Shown in pieces: positions 16,701-25,281 of a stretch of DNA of 29,114 nt. Numbering within the stretch: the stretch's first letter is position 1; each line of letters begins with the position of its first letter. Below the pieces are notes generated by a model. The model was given only the letters and a program-made list of their open reading frames with translations. It searched no databases and was not told the DNA's origin. Origin of the DNA: Saprospiraceae bacterium UBA2329 (lineage in GTDB: Bacteria > Bacteroidota > Bacteroidia > Chitinophagales > Saprospiraceae); NCBI GenBank assembly GCA_002344975.1, contig DDUV01000055.1:1-29114 (forward strand), in the 5' to 3' direction. Both the position numbers and the translations under genes were made by a program.

Positions 16701-18047
16701 ATGAAAAAACTGCTTTTCATCTTCGCTATCGCCGCCTTCGCAGTTTCGGCTTTGTCTGCTCAAGACGGTGAAAAAGGTTTGAAAGATGCCACCCGCAATT
16801 TCAACACCTATAAGTTGGACCCATCCAACAATAAAAGCAAACTAACAGAAGCCCGCACAGCCATTGACATTGCTGCCAATGATGCAGTAACAGCCGCTCT
16901 GTTAAAAACCTGGCAATTGCGCGGCGATATTTACAACGAGATCGCCACTCAGAAAATCAATGCCACTCAACTGGCCGCACAGGGATTGCCCACCGGCGAC
17001 ATGTCAGCCCTTGACGCTATTGAGCATCCCGGCATTGAAGCAGCCAAGTCTTTTACTAAAGCGCTGGAAATGGCAGTGAAAAAATTTGAAATAAAAGATG
17101 CGCTCAACGGCATGAAAGCTCTGCAGAACAACCTGCAAAACCTCGGCATCATGCAATATGAAAAGCAGGATTTCAAATCTGCGTTCCATTCATTCGCAGC
17201 CTGCTTAGACATGCACGAACTTTTGGCTAAAAACAAAGAAGAGAGCATGTTCAGCGATCCGGCCAAGTATGAAGACCAGCTTTTTTATGTAGGTCTGGCC
17301 GGCGCCAGTGCCAATATGAGTGCTGAGTCGAAGCCTTACTTCTTGAAGTTGTATGAAATGAAGGCTCAAAAGCCCGCTATTTACGAAGCATTGTACTCTA
17401 TTGAAGCCGCACAGACTTCGCCCGAAGCTGCCTATAAGTACCTCGACGAAGGTCGCAAATTGTTCCCGGATGAAGTTTCCCTGTTGTTTGCCGAGATCAA
17501 CCACTACCTCCGCATCGGCAAATTGGACGAACTTATCGGCAAATTGGAAGCGGCTATCAAAGTGGAGCCCAACAACGTATCGCTCTACACCACTATGGGC
17601 AGCGTTTATGACAACCTGTACCAGAAAGAATTTGCCGCCGGCAATAAAGACAAAGCGGAAGGCTATGCTGCCAAAGCGCTTGATTATTTCAACCAGGCCT
17701 TGGCCAAAGATGAAAAGAACTTCGACGCGCTGTACAGCATCGGCGCTTTGTACTACAACAAGGCCGCATCCATGACAGCAGAGTTGAACAAACTCGCCGA
17801 CGACTACTCCAAAGCCGGCATCGAGAAATATAAGGCCAAACAAAAAGAGGTACTGGGCCAGTTCGACCTCGCGCTGCCTTACTTCCAGCGCTGTGAGAAA
17901 TCGAACCCCAACGACCAGAACACGCTCATCGCCTTGAAGGAGATTTATGCCAAAAAAGACGAATTGGATTTGTCCAACGAGTTCAAAGCACGTTTGGAAA
18001 AAGTAAATGCAGGAGAGAAAAATGCCTCCTCATACTTCAAAAACTAA
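16701..18047 (+). CDS. Secreted TPR-repeat protein
   Basis: This 448-aa exported protein has a signal peptide MKKLLFIFAIAAFAVSALSA (1-20). The remainder is almost entirely alpha-helical with TPR-type pairs: IMQYEKQDFKSAFHSFAACL (about 151-170), AIKVEPNNVSLYTTMGSVYD (about 287-306), and ALDYFNQALAKDEKNFDALY followed by SIGALYYNKA (about 325-354). TPR arrays serve as protein-protein docking surfaces; many such exported Bacteroidota proteins have no known partner. No enzymatic motif is seen. It is followed by a strong intrinsic terminator and lies downstream of gyrA, probably as a separate unit. Confidence 0.85.
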   Translation: MKKLLFIFAIAAFAVSALSAQDGEKGLKDATRNFNTYKLDPSNNKSKLTEARTAIDIAANDAVTAALLKTWQLRGDIYNEIATQKINATQLAAQGLPTGDMSALDAIEHPGIEAAKSFTKALEMAVKKFEIKDALNGMKALQNNLQNLGIMQYEKQDFKSAFHSFAACLDMHELLAKNKEESMFSDPAKYEDQLFYVGLAGASANMSAESKPYFLKLYEMKAQKPAIYEALYSIEAAQTSPEAAYKYLDEGRKLFPDEVSLLFAEINHYLRIGKLDELIGKLEAAIKVEPNNVSLYTTMGSVYDNLYQKEFAAGNKDKAEGYAAKALDYFNQALAKDEKNFDALYSIGALYYNKAASMTAELNKLADDYSKAGIEKYKAKQKEVLGQFDLALPYFQRCEKSNPNDQNTLIALKEIYAKKDELDLSNEFKARLEKVNAGEKNASSYFKN

Positions 18048-18081
18048 TAAGATATCGGGGGTGCTATCCGCACCTTGAAAC

Positions 18082-18121
18082 AAGAGGCTGTGTCGGTTTC
18101 GGCGCAGCCTCTTTTGTTTTT
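18082..18121 (+). terminator. Strong intrinsic terminator of the TPR gene
   Basis: A 14-bp stem starts AAGAGGCTG on the left (18082-18095) and ends CAGCCTCTT on the right (18100-18113), with two G-T wobble pairs and a 4-nt GTTT loop. TTGTTTTT follows immediately. This is the clearest terminator in the window. Confidence 0.85.
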
Positions 18122-18167
18122 AAGAAAATGCGCCCGGTCACTTTGCGTTTAAGATAAAAACATCAAC

Positions 18168-18860
18168 ATGCGGTACCTCTTCTTACTCTCGCTGTTTACG
18201 ATTTTTGCGCTGCAAGCCAACGCGCAATTGGGCGTGGGCGGCGCTTACCTGACCTCCTCGGCCCGGCACTGGGAAATACGCACTGCGGGCGCAACCAACC
18301 TCCGCTTACAGCCGCCCGGGACCGGCTACTCTGTCGGTTTAGATTACCAATTCCGACTCAAAAAAGTGCGCATTGAGTTCGCGCCTGAACTCAACTACGC
18401 GCACTGGAGTACTCCGGAAACAAGCGAACTGGAAACCAACAGCAACTGGTACAGCTTCTTTTTCAATGTCCGCGTTTATCCTTTCGATCTGAAAGGCGAC
18501 TGCAACTGCCCCACTTTCTCCAAACGAGGCAATACATTTCAAAAAGGCTTGTTTGTTTCGCTGTCGCCGGGCATTACTCAGATGAATTACAACATCCCCC
18601 GCGGCTGGGGCGGCGTTTCTTTCAATATGAAGGATCAATCCTGGGCGCCTAATGCGGCTCTCATTCTGGGTCTCGATCTCGGCATTTCCGAACTGCTCAC
18701 CGTGACGCCTCACGCCGGCTGGCGGTATTTCCCACAGGCGGAGTGGCCGTCTTTAGCTACAGTTGTTGCTCAATCAGGTATCCTGAATGTAGATTCCGAA
18801 GGGCTGCTGCATCAGTTTCATGTGGGTTTGCGGCTGGGATGGCGGCTGGGGCGGCGTTAG
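18168..18860 (+). CDS. Small outer-membrane beta-barrel-like protein
   Basis: This 230-aa protein has a signal peptide MRYLFLLSLFTIFALQANAQ (1-20). The mature part shows alternating hydrophobic and aromatic strands and glycine turns: GYSVGLDYQFRLKKVRIEFA near 51-70, WYSFFFNVRVYPFD near 93-106, and a C-terminal FHVGLRLGWRLG strand. This fits the PorT/OmpA-like small barrel proteins common in Bacteroidota. The exact family and function are not recognised. A Cys-x-Cys pair (GDCNCPTF near 109-116) lies in a probable loop. A near-match promoter box TCACTTTG at 18138-18145 (one base off) lies 23 nt before the ATG. It is separated from the next gene by a large palindrome. Confidence 0.72.
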   Translation: MRYLFLLSLFTIFALQANAQLGVGGAYLTSSARHWEIRTAGATNLRLQPPGTGYSVGLDYQFRLKKVRIEFAPELNYAHWSTPETSELETNSNWYSFFFNVRVYPFDLKGDCNCPTFSKRGNTFQKGLFVSLSPGITQMNYNIPRGWGGVSFNMKDQSWAPNAALILGLDLGISELLTVTPHAGWRYFPQAEWPSLATVVAQSGILNVDSEGLLHQFHVGLRLGWRLGRR

Positions 18861-18875
18861 CAATCATTAAGTAGT

Positions 18876-18990
18876 GGGGCAAAATAAATATTCATTTTCT
18901 TTAGGCCAAAGGATTCGCTAAGACACTTAAAATGAAGCGTTTACTTAGCGAATCCTTTGGCAAAAATGAAGATTTATTTTTTCTCGCCCC
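18876..18990. repeat. 115-bp interrupted palindrome (MITE-like or fold-back element)
   Basis: GCCAAAGGATTCGCTAAG (18905-18922) and CTTAGCGAATCCTTTGGC (18944-18961) form a perfect 18-bp inverted repeat with a 21-nt loop. Further out, AAAATAAATATTCATTTT (18881-18898) pairs with 18963-18980 with one mismatch, and GGGGC (18876-18880) pairs with GCCCC (18986-18990). Small asymmetric bulges lie between the blocks. There is no T run for termination and no obvious target-site duplication. It fills the gap between the barrel protein and the metalloprotease. Confidence 0.8.
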
Positions 18991-19010
18991 TTATAAACAA
19001 TGGCATATCA

Positions 19011-20297
19011 ATGGCTAAACGTTTTGTCGTAGCTCTTTCGGTTAGTTTGTGGCTGTCTGTGTCATTGCAGGCACAAAAGGATTGCCGGCTGGAATTTGCC
19101 GCCGAATTGCCCACCGAACCCTGCCGCGACTACCGTGAATACGCTCCCTTGGAGGCTTCTCACACGCCTGTGAAACTCATCCGTATAGTGGTTCATGTCA
19201 TCCAGCAGGATGCGGGGCTGCCGGCACGCAATTTTGAAAACAACCGTACCGGTAACGACTGGATCAATGCCATGCTGTGGCAACTCAATGTCATCTTTCG
19301 CAACCTCGTGCCCATCAGCCATCCTATTGCCGATTGCCCCTCGACGTACATGAAAGACGCGCGCATTCAGTTTCGCACCGACAGCATTTTTTTTCATCAA
19401 AACAGCCGCCATTGGAAACACGGTTCACGGGGCGGCACTACCTGGTGCAATATATGGGACGATTTGATACGCGACAACCCAGCCATTCCCAACGACCTCA
19501 AAGACAATGCCTTCCACGTTTTTCTGGTACATTCTACCTGGAGCGAGTGGCACACGGGCTTCTCTCCCGGCATCGGCATTTTGTATGAAAATTTTGTGGT
19601 AATGGGCGGCTACTACATTGCCCTGTTTGAAAAAGACAAGCCCGATTTAGACAACACGCCCTATGGCGCCGCACTCACTCTGGCGCACGAATTTGGCCAT
19701 GCCTTCGGCCTTTACCACAGCAATGGCGGCGATTATTGCTGCGACACCGAAACCGGCAAAACCAACAACCTCATGAATTCCGGGGCGGCGGCGCTCAGCG
19801 AGTGCCAGTTGGCCCGTATGCACTACCTGCTGGAATCGGGCGAACATGCCACTCAAAAAGGGCAAAGCTCCGGCATTTGTAAAGCCATTGCCACCGACTA
19901 CTGCCACAAGGACGAAAGCTACGACATTGAAATCCCTGCGAGCCAAACCGTCATCTGGTCTGCCTCCAAAAAACTGACCACCGATATTATAGTGAGATCC
20001 GGTGCGCAGCTCATCATTCGTTGTCGCATCGGGCTGCCCGACGAGGCCCGGATTGAGGTGGAGCGCGGCGCCCGGCTCATCATAGACGGCGGCAGTATCA
20101 CGCACAATCACGCCCTGTGGCCTCGTTGCGAGTCAGGAGTTTGGGGCGGAATCGTGGCACAAGGCGGCATCAAACGCATTACAAAGAAAATGGAGCTGCA
20201 CTCCCCTACCCTGCCGAAACCGTCACAAGCCGGCGAGGCGTGGCTCCGCAACGCTGTTCTGGAGCACGTTGCAGGCACCGGTATTCTAAGAAAGTAG
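19011..20297 (+). CDS. Exported metzincin metalloprotease, probably C-terminally truncated
   Basis: This 428-aa protein has a signal peptide MAKRFVVALSVSLWLSVSLQA. The zinc motif HEFGHAFGLYH (226-236) is complete (HExxHxxGxxH), and a Met-turn-like NNLMNSG follows at about 251-257, as in M43/pappalysin-like metzincins of Bacteroidota. CCDTE between them and SECQLARMHYLL after them also fit. A beta-rich segment (about 300-428) then begins with IIVRSGAQLIIRC and WGGIVAQG, a pattern I know from large Saprospiria surface proteins that normally continue for hundreds of residues to a type IX secretion sorting domain. Here the frame stops right after EHVAGTGILRK, and a converging gene ends 2 nt later. 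The protease domain looks intact; the surface anchor is missing. The ATG at 19011 is chosen because the signal peptide starts there. Confidence 0.8.
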   Translation: MAKRFVVALSVSLWLSVSLQAQKDCRLEFAAELPTEPCRDYREYAPLEASHTPVKLIRIVVHVIQQDAGLPARNFENNRTGNDWINAMLWQLNVIFRNLVPISHPIADCPSTYMKDARIQFRTDSIFFHQNSRHWKHGSRGGTTWCNIWDDLIRDNPAIPNDLKDNAFHVFLVHSTWSEWHTGFSPGIGILYENFVVMGGYYIALFEKDKPDLDNTPYGAALTLAHEFGHAFGLYHSNGGDYCCDTETGKTNNLMNSGAAALSECQLARMHYLLESGEHATQKGQSSGICKAIATDYCHKDESYDIEIPASQTVIWSASKKLTTDIIVRSGAQLIIRCRIGLPDEARIEVERGARLIIDGGSITHNHALWPRCESGVWGGIVAQGGIKRITKKMELHSPTLPKPSQAGEAWLRNAVLEHVAGTGILRK

Positions 20298-20298
20298 G

Positions 20299-20808
20299 TC
20301 AGGGTTGTTTTAGAAATACCTCTACCGCTGCCGAGAGTTTCCTGAAATTGGAAGGAATCAGCGAGCCAAGTACAGTATCCATACCTTGCATCACAATGCT
20401 GTTCAAAGCTCCTGCATGCCATTTCAGTTCGCCTTCAAAACTGAGCCTGCACCCCTTACCACCCAGTGCCGGATGATAAGTAGTGACGCCGGAGCAGATC
20501 ATTTTTTCTCTAAAATAATGCGATTCTATATTCCAGAAACAGTTGCGGCTATCGGGATTCCATTCGGCGGAATCCGTCCAAGTGAGCATATCCGGCTGAA
20601 CCATGTTTTTCAGAAAATCGGGCAAAGGCGGCGCGGCTTTCCACACGTTGATGACTTTATTGTGGCCAGTCTCCGTGATGAGATGTTCCAAACCCGCTAT
20701 TTCTGCTATGTCGTCCACTTGCATGGCAATTTCAGGCAGCCTGTATTGCATGGCATCCCATACCAATTCAAGCGGATGTTTTATGATCGAAACTGTGGAA
20801 AATTGCAT
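20299..20808 (-). CDS. START-like (SRPBCC fold) protein, last gene of the eight-gene cluster
   Basis: This is a 169-aa probably cytoplasmic protein without signal peptide. It begins MQFSTVSIIKHPLELVWDAM, the usual first strand and helix of SRPBCC proteins, which form a deep cavity for hydrophobic ligands. Later segments (NCFWNIESHYFREKMICSG, near 88-106; GCRLSFEGELKW, near 119-130) fit the curved sheet, and a long C-terminal helix closes the fold. The pattern is reminiscent of DUF2505-type members but I am not sure of the family. It lies 28 nt downstream of the SDR gene and probably shares its transcript. A second START-like domain forms the C-terminus of the cluster's DUF362 protein. The ligand is unknown. 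Confidence 0.65.
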   Translation of the reverse strand: MQFSTVSIIKHPLELVWDAMQYRLPEIAMQVDDIAEIAGLEHLITETGHNKVINVWKAAPPLPDFLKNMVQPDMLTWTDSAEWNPDSRNCFWNIESHYFREKMICSGVTTYHPALGGKGCRLSFEGELKWHAGALNSIVMQGMDTVLGSLIPSNFRKLSAAVEVFLKQP

Positions 20809-20836
20809 TGATTTTCAGTATCTTATAAATTGATGT

Positions 20837-21877
20837 TCATTTGCGCCTCATCTTGTACACATCCTCATGCAATTGCATGGCAGATCGCAAAGATGCTGAA
20901 ACATGATCAGATGTTATGAGCCATTCTACCGCAGAAGCAAGCGCCTCGCGGGCTGTCATAGGGGCATACCCCAATCTGGCTGCCTTGCTGTGATCGTACC
21001 AGTAGTAATTGCCGGCCATACGGGCCTGTTCTCTGGTGGAAGGCGGACGCTGCCGACTGATGAGCGCCAGTGCTTCGTGAAAGGCCGCCGCCAGATATGC
21101 CGCCGCGTGGTTGGCGGTGAGATACGGCCCCGGCAGTCCGCACAATTCGGAAATATTGCGATGCACCTCCGACCAATCGAGGTTTTCGGCCCCCAGCAGG
21201 TAACGCTCGCCGCGCAGCCCTTTTTCGGCTACGAGGATGTGCCCTTCGGCAATGTCTTTCACAGAAACGATGTTGCAGCCGCCTATCCAGGTGGTTTTGT
21301 AGGGATCATTGAGGTAGCTGACAATGGCGTGGTTGCTCTCGGTGAGTCCGTAGTCCGGTCCGCCTACCGTCAGGGTGGGATGCACGCTCACCAAATCAAG
21401 TCCCGTCTGAGCAGCGAGTTGGAAAGCCGTTTCTTCCTGAATTCGTTTTGAAGTTACATAATCCGATGCGTCCTGAAAGCCGCCGGGATGAGTCTCATCA
21501 AGGGCAAGTCGCTGATTGGTAGCGCCATAAGTAACCGACGAAGAAGTGAGTACCATGCGCTTCACCCCTGCCTGCACGGCAGCCTGCACCACATGCGCGG
21601 CGCCCGATCTGGCCTCGGAGATGAGCTGCTCGCCTTTCACGCCGGAATAGGCAAATACACCCGCCACATGAAAAAGCAAACTACAACCTGCTGCGGCCTG
21701 CGCCAATGAATCCGGCTGCAAAATATCGCCGTAGCAATAAGTCAGCTCCAAACCCGCGAGGCTGCGCAAGTCGGAACCTGGCCGCACCAATGCCCGCACG
21801 CGATAACCTTTGGCCATCAAAGCGCGACATAAGTGACTGCCGATGAATCCGTTGGCTCCGGTGACGAGAACTTCCAT
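20837..21877 (-). CDS. Extended SDR NAD(P)-dependent epimerase/dehydratase or reductase
   Basis: This 346-aa cytoplasmic oxidoreductase has an N-terminal Rossmann motif TGANGFIG (6-13), Arg residues near 28-32 that suggest NADP binding, a Ser at 112-114 in LTSSSVTYG, and the catalytic pair Tyr140-x3-Lys144 in DYVTSK. The family resemblance is to dihydroflavonol-4-reductase / 3-beta-hydroxysteroid dehydrogenase-like enzymes, which act on ring or chain carbonyls and alcohols, rather than to nucleotide-sugar epimerases; this distinction is inference. It lies 6 nt after the DUF362/START fusion gene and 28 nt before the stand-alone START-like gene, so a hydrophobic substrate handed over by these proteins is plausible. 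Confidence 0.88.
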   Translation of the reverse strand: MEVLVTGANGFIGSHLCRALMAKGYRVRALVRPGSDLRSLAGLELTYCYGDILQPDSLAQAAAGCSLLFHVAGVFAYSGVKGEQLISEARSGAAHVVQAAVQAGVKRMVLTSSSVTYGATNQRLALDETHPGGFQDASDYVTSKRIQEETAFQLAAQTGLDLVSVHPTLTVGGPDYGLTESNHAIVSYLNDPYKTTWIGGCNIVSVKDIAEGHILVAEKGLRGERYLLGAENLDWSEVHRNISELCGLPGPYLTANHAAAYLAAAFHEALALISRQRPPSTREQARMAGNYYWYDHSKAARLGYAPMTAREALASAVEWLITSDHVSASLRSAMQLHEDVYKMRRK

Positions 21878-21883
21878 GGCTGT

Positions 21884-24025
21884 TTATTTACCCAATAATT
21901 GTATGTCTTTACCTATGGCCGCTGCCAGCTCGCTGAAAAACCGGCTCACTCCTTCAGATACTTCATCTGCCTTGCCCGGCGATGCGAAATGCCTGAATCC
22001 TAACTCATCGGTTCCCAAAGCCGTGGCGCCTGCCGGGGCATTGTCTTTGCGCACCCATTTTTCAGCCATGCCGGCCAGCATCGAAAACAGGTATTTCAGG
22101 TGCTCAATTTCAGGTGGAATGCCCTCGTGAGCATGCTCGGCATAACGAGTATCCCAAGCCTTGCCGATGAAGGGTACGCGCCCCTCGGCCGCCGCCTCAA
22201 AATTAGCCATAGTGCGGGAAAAGAACCTGCTGTAAGCGTCTGATACCAAGGCTTCTTTAACATCGGGCAGGTAGTCTATATCAAATAGCTGCCAAAAAAG
22301 CGGCAGTGCAAATTTTTGTCGCGCCACGATGGTCACGCGGGTTCCGCCCGGGTCTTTTTCAAAGGCCACCATACCATCGTCGTATTCAGCCGATTGGTTG
22401 GCGCTGTGTACGGTGCGCCAGAAATTTCGGCAACTATGTTCGTTGTATCGAATCACCTCCAATTTGTCCACATCAATGTGTTTGCCGCCAAACAATATCA
22501 TCCAATTGGGCTGCGGTAGGTAGAGGTCGCGTTCTGCCTGATACATTGTTCTGTTTTGGTCGTCGCTTTTGACGACCACCCTTGCGCCGCCGATGTTGTC
22601 GTACATCATTTGTACGGCTTGTGAAATGTCCACTCGATTTACAAAGTCTTCATAATCAACAGGAATAATGCGGATGTATTCAAAAATAATGGAACCGTCA
22701 ATGTAACGGCGACGCAGGCCGTTGCGGTCGGGCAGGGCGTATCGAAGAATGGCCTGAAACGGCAGTATGTACCCTTCAATGGATTCAAAATCGGCATCGG
22801 AGAGTTTGTCTATATCCACGTTCAGCCGGGTATCTATTCTGTGCAGGCTGTCTTTATCGAAGAGCACCTGCCATCCCTGACGAAACTGTTCGAGATTGGC
22901 CAGCGCATAGTTGATGGCCGTAAGACCCCAGCGGGCGGCGGAATTGTCGTCCACATCTTTCAAACGATGGGCCAGAATGGCGTTGAGGCGACCGTCCACC
23001 ATGTTTTTGAAGGGGAACAAATCAGTGTTTACCGTTTGGAGGCAGGCTTCAGCGAGGCGCTGTGTGAGCGGCGACGCATTCCGTTTAGAGGTAGATTCCC
23101 GAATGTGGATGGACGGACTTATCCAGCCGGGCCAGGGCCTGAGGTCGCCTTCCATCTGATAATTGCCGGGAAGGCCGCAAGCTCTGAGTACGGCAGCGTT
23201 CAGCGGCGAGAGGTAAGGATCGAGGCCCATTTTCAGCGCGCCCACCCAATCGGCCAGCAACAGCGATTCGGAAGCAATAAACGCACAGGTCTGCAATGGC
23301 CGGGTGCAACGGCTGCCCTGACTGCCGTGATTGCTGCACCAGGCATCAATGATCGCAAAATCAACAGGAGCATGACGGTACAAATCGAGCGCGACTTCCT
23401 CCTGCTTCAGTCTCAGCTTGTAATGAAAGGACTTGGCCTTGAGTGGCAAAATCCCCATCAGGTTGTACAGTCCCAATGCAAATCCGTGCGCCTCGTCGGT
23501 TTTATTTTTGCAAAAATTGATGCGAAAATGAGCCGACAGCCAGTACTCCGACAGCTCGGTTCCGGCCAAAGCGCTGCCCGCCGGAAACTCCGCGTCTATC
23601 GTTGCTTCACTCAGGTTGAGCACATCGTAGGCATTGCCTTTTGAGGTAACGAAGCGATACCCCGCCAGATCGGCCAGCACTAATACTTCGCGGTTGTCCA
23701 ACCAGAGAGAGGCGCTGCCTTCCGCATCGGCGACAGCCACATTGGTATAGCCTTTTTCATGCAGCATATCTATCAACTCCTCCACCAACAGCGGATCGGT
23801 GCCGGTATTGGAGCGATGGTCGAACAGCTCCATATCGGGTTTGATGAGAATGCAAAAATAGGATTTGCCCATGTTCAACATGGCGCGTTTGCGTTCTATT
23901 GCATCCTCAAAACCAGCCTGTTGCAACACTTCAGCCAGCAAGTCGGCCGGGTTGCGCTGCTCGTTTTGCACGATGCACACACGAGCAGAAGCGGTGGATG
24001 TTGGTAGTGTTTGCATTTCCGGCAT
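21884..24025 (-). CDS. DUF362-like domain fused to a START-like domain
   Basis: This 713-aa probably cytoplasmic protein has no signal peptide. The N-terminal 290 residues match the layout of DUF362: ILIKPDMELF at 59-68, LIDMLHEKGYTNVAVADAEG at 84-103, the NKTDEAHGFALGLYNLMGI signature at 174-192 (KTH...GALKNLFG in typical members), and FAIIDAWCSNHGSQG at 223-237. DUF362 proteins are often associated with redox or Fe-S chemistry, but the reaction is unknown to me, and no 4Fe-4S ferredoxin motif is visible here. The C-terminal part (about 445-650) has a strand-rich SRPBCC-like pattern (IIFEYIRIIPVDYEDFVNRV; TRVTIVARQKFALPLFWQLF). The gene starts 3 nt after the propeller gene, with its ribosome-binding site inside that gene, and is the largest member of the cluster. 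The START assignment is less certain than DUF362. Confidence 0.72.
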   Translation of the reverse strand: MPEMQTLPTSTASARVCIVQNEQRNPADLLAEVLQQAGFEDAIERKRAMLNMGKSYFCILIKPDMELFDHRSNTGTDPLLVEELIDMLHEKGYTNVAVADAEGSASLWLDNREVLVLADLAGYRFVTSKGNAYDVLNLSEATIDAEFPAGSALAGTELSEYWLSAHFRINFCKNKTDEAHGFALGLYNLMGILPLKAKSFHYKLRLKQEEVALDLYRHAPVDFAIIDAWCSNHGSQGSRCTRPLQTCAFIASESLLLADWVGALKMGLDPYLSPLNAAVLRACGLPGNYQMEGDLRPWPGWISPSIHIRESTSKRNASPLTQRLAEACLQTVNTDLFPFKNMVDGRLNAILAHRLKDVDDNSAARWGLTAINYALANLEQFRQGWQVLFDKDSLHRIDTRLNVDIDKLSDADFESIEGYILPFQAILRYALPDRNGLRRRYIDGSIIFEYIRIIPVDYEDFVNRVDISQAVQMMYDNIGGARVVVKSDDQNRTMYQAERDLYLPQPNWMILFGGKHIDVDKLEVIRYNEHSCRNFWRTVHSANQSAEYDDGMVAFEKDPGGTRVTIVARQKFALPLFWQLFDIDYLPDVKEALVSDAYSRFFSRTMANFEAAAEGRVPFIGKAWDTRYAEHAHEGIPPEIEHLKYLFSMLAGMAEKWVRKDNAPAGATALGTDELGFRHFASPGKADEVSEGVSRFFSELAAAIGKDIQLLGK

Positions 24026-24028
24026 TGT

Positions 24029-25264
24029 TCATTTTTCGCCTCCCGGACTCACCAGATAGCTGTGATGAAAACCAAGCCGAGGATCGCCCAAGCGGCCCAC
24101 ATACGGCACAAATTCCTGTATATCCGGCATCGGAACGCGAAGTCTCAGCTCCAGCGACGGATAATCATATATGGTGATGTGGTTCAAGCCGCGATTGGCC
24201 GTAAAAAGCAAGCTCTGGTCTTTCGACAACTGGCAGGCATGCACCGAATCCATGAGGCGGAAACGGCTGATACGCAAAGCTCCGAGCAGATGTTGATTGG
24301 CTGTGTAAAAACCGCCGCGCACCAAAGAATCATATACAGTAGTGGCCATGGTGCGTTTGTGATTCATGGCCTCGCTCAGACTGGGCAGTTCGTCTATCAT
24401 GCGAAAATCTGAAAAACTTTTCAAATCAATGAATACGATGGTATGGCTGCCGCCGTTGCAAAAAATGAGTTCCGTGTCTGAAATCGTCACATCGGAATTG
24501 ATGTGCGCCGGAATTTCGCGGCCACAGGCCCAGTGCCTCCTCACGCGCTTTTCTTTGGCGTCTATTTCAAAGGCATATTCTTTAAAAAACGCCATTGCCC
24601 ACTGATGGTAATCCACATGATCCTGCGGTAAGACCCTGAAAGACACTGCATAAAACAAGTCCTCAGTGGGATGCGGCACCAAATGCCAGCAGGTAGCGGG
24701 CAGGTCAATCCGGGTCGCTTCGCCGGTTTCCATATCCCAGATTCCGACCATTTTGGCTTCGCCGTTTTTGCCCAGTGCAGGGTTGTCCATCGAGCCATAA
24801 CACAAGTATCGGCGCGATGCCGTGAACTTCATGCTGTGCGGCAACATGATTTTGTGCGGCCCCAGCTTGCGGCCTTTGTCCAATTGGTCCACATGAAACT
24901 GGTAGAAATAATCGCCGATGGCTGCTATGAACTCTTTGTCGTTCATCCAGGCGACATGCGTGCTGCCGCGAATACTGGTATCGTTTTTTTCATACAACAG
25001 CGTGGTCTGCCTGCTCAATTCGTTCAACGAAACCGGATCGTATAGCATGAGGTGCTGCCCGGTAGTGCCGAGGTAGCCGTAAGTGCCGCCCGGGCTGATG
25101 TGCAACGCGTGACCGCCGGCCAGGCCATTATAGTAATTGATTTTGAAAGCAAACGAGTTGTCGGCCGGGTCGAACAAAAAACAGCACACCCCGGCCATGC
25201 CCTCAATGCCGTTGATGCCGTTGCCGTCTAATGCGATATGAAAAGCGTATGGATATTTCTTCAT
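24029..25264 (-). CDS. Beta-propeller protein with repeated blade histidines
   Basis: This 411-aa protein has no signal peptide. Its repeats resemble beta-propeller blades: each has a histidine-bearing strand, a short turn, and a strand like YLCYGSM, LFYAVSF or LLFTANR. The histidines fall at comparable places: His52/His55 (GGHALHISPGG), His103 (STHVAWMND), His143 (LPHSMKFTAS), His194 (CWHLVPHPTE), His254 (PAHINSDVTIS) and His342 (VHACQLSKDQ). Histidines lining the propeller axis bind metal in SBP56/methanethiol oxidase and carotenoid oxygenases, so a metal centre is possible; that is inference. Clear WD40 dipeptides are absent. It follows the phasin/Ig gene by 17 nt and precedes the DUF362 gene by 3 nt. 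I do not recognise the exact family. Confidence 0.7.
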   Translation of the reverse strand: MKKYPYAFHIALDGNGINGIEGMAGVCCFLFDPADNSFAFKINYYNGLAGGHALHISPGGTYGYLGTTGQHLMLYDPVSLNELSRQTTLLYEKNDTSIRGSTHVAWMNDKEFIAAIGDYFYQFHVDQLDKGRKLGPHKIMLPHSMKFTASRRYLCYGSMDNPALGKNGEAKMVGIWDMETGEATRIDLPATCWHLVPHPTEDLFYAVSFRVLPQDHVDYHQWAMAFFKEYAFEIDAKEKRVRRHWACGREIPAHINSDVTISDTELIFCNGGSHTIVFIDLKSFSDFRMIDELPSLSEAMNHKRTMATTVYDSLVRGGFYTANQHLLGALRISRFRLMDSVHACQLSKDQSLLFTANRGLNHITIYDYPSLELRLRVPMPDIQEFVPYVGRLGDPRLGFHHSYLVSPGGEK

Positions 25265-25281
25265 GGTTTCCGCGACAGCGC

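Noticed and set aside
18876..18990. A simple intrinsic terminator for the barrel protein gene
   Set aside because: The arms are far longer than usual, the loop is 21 nt, and no T run follows the stem on the plus strand.
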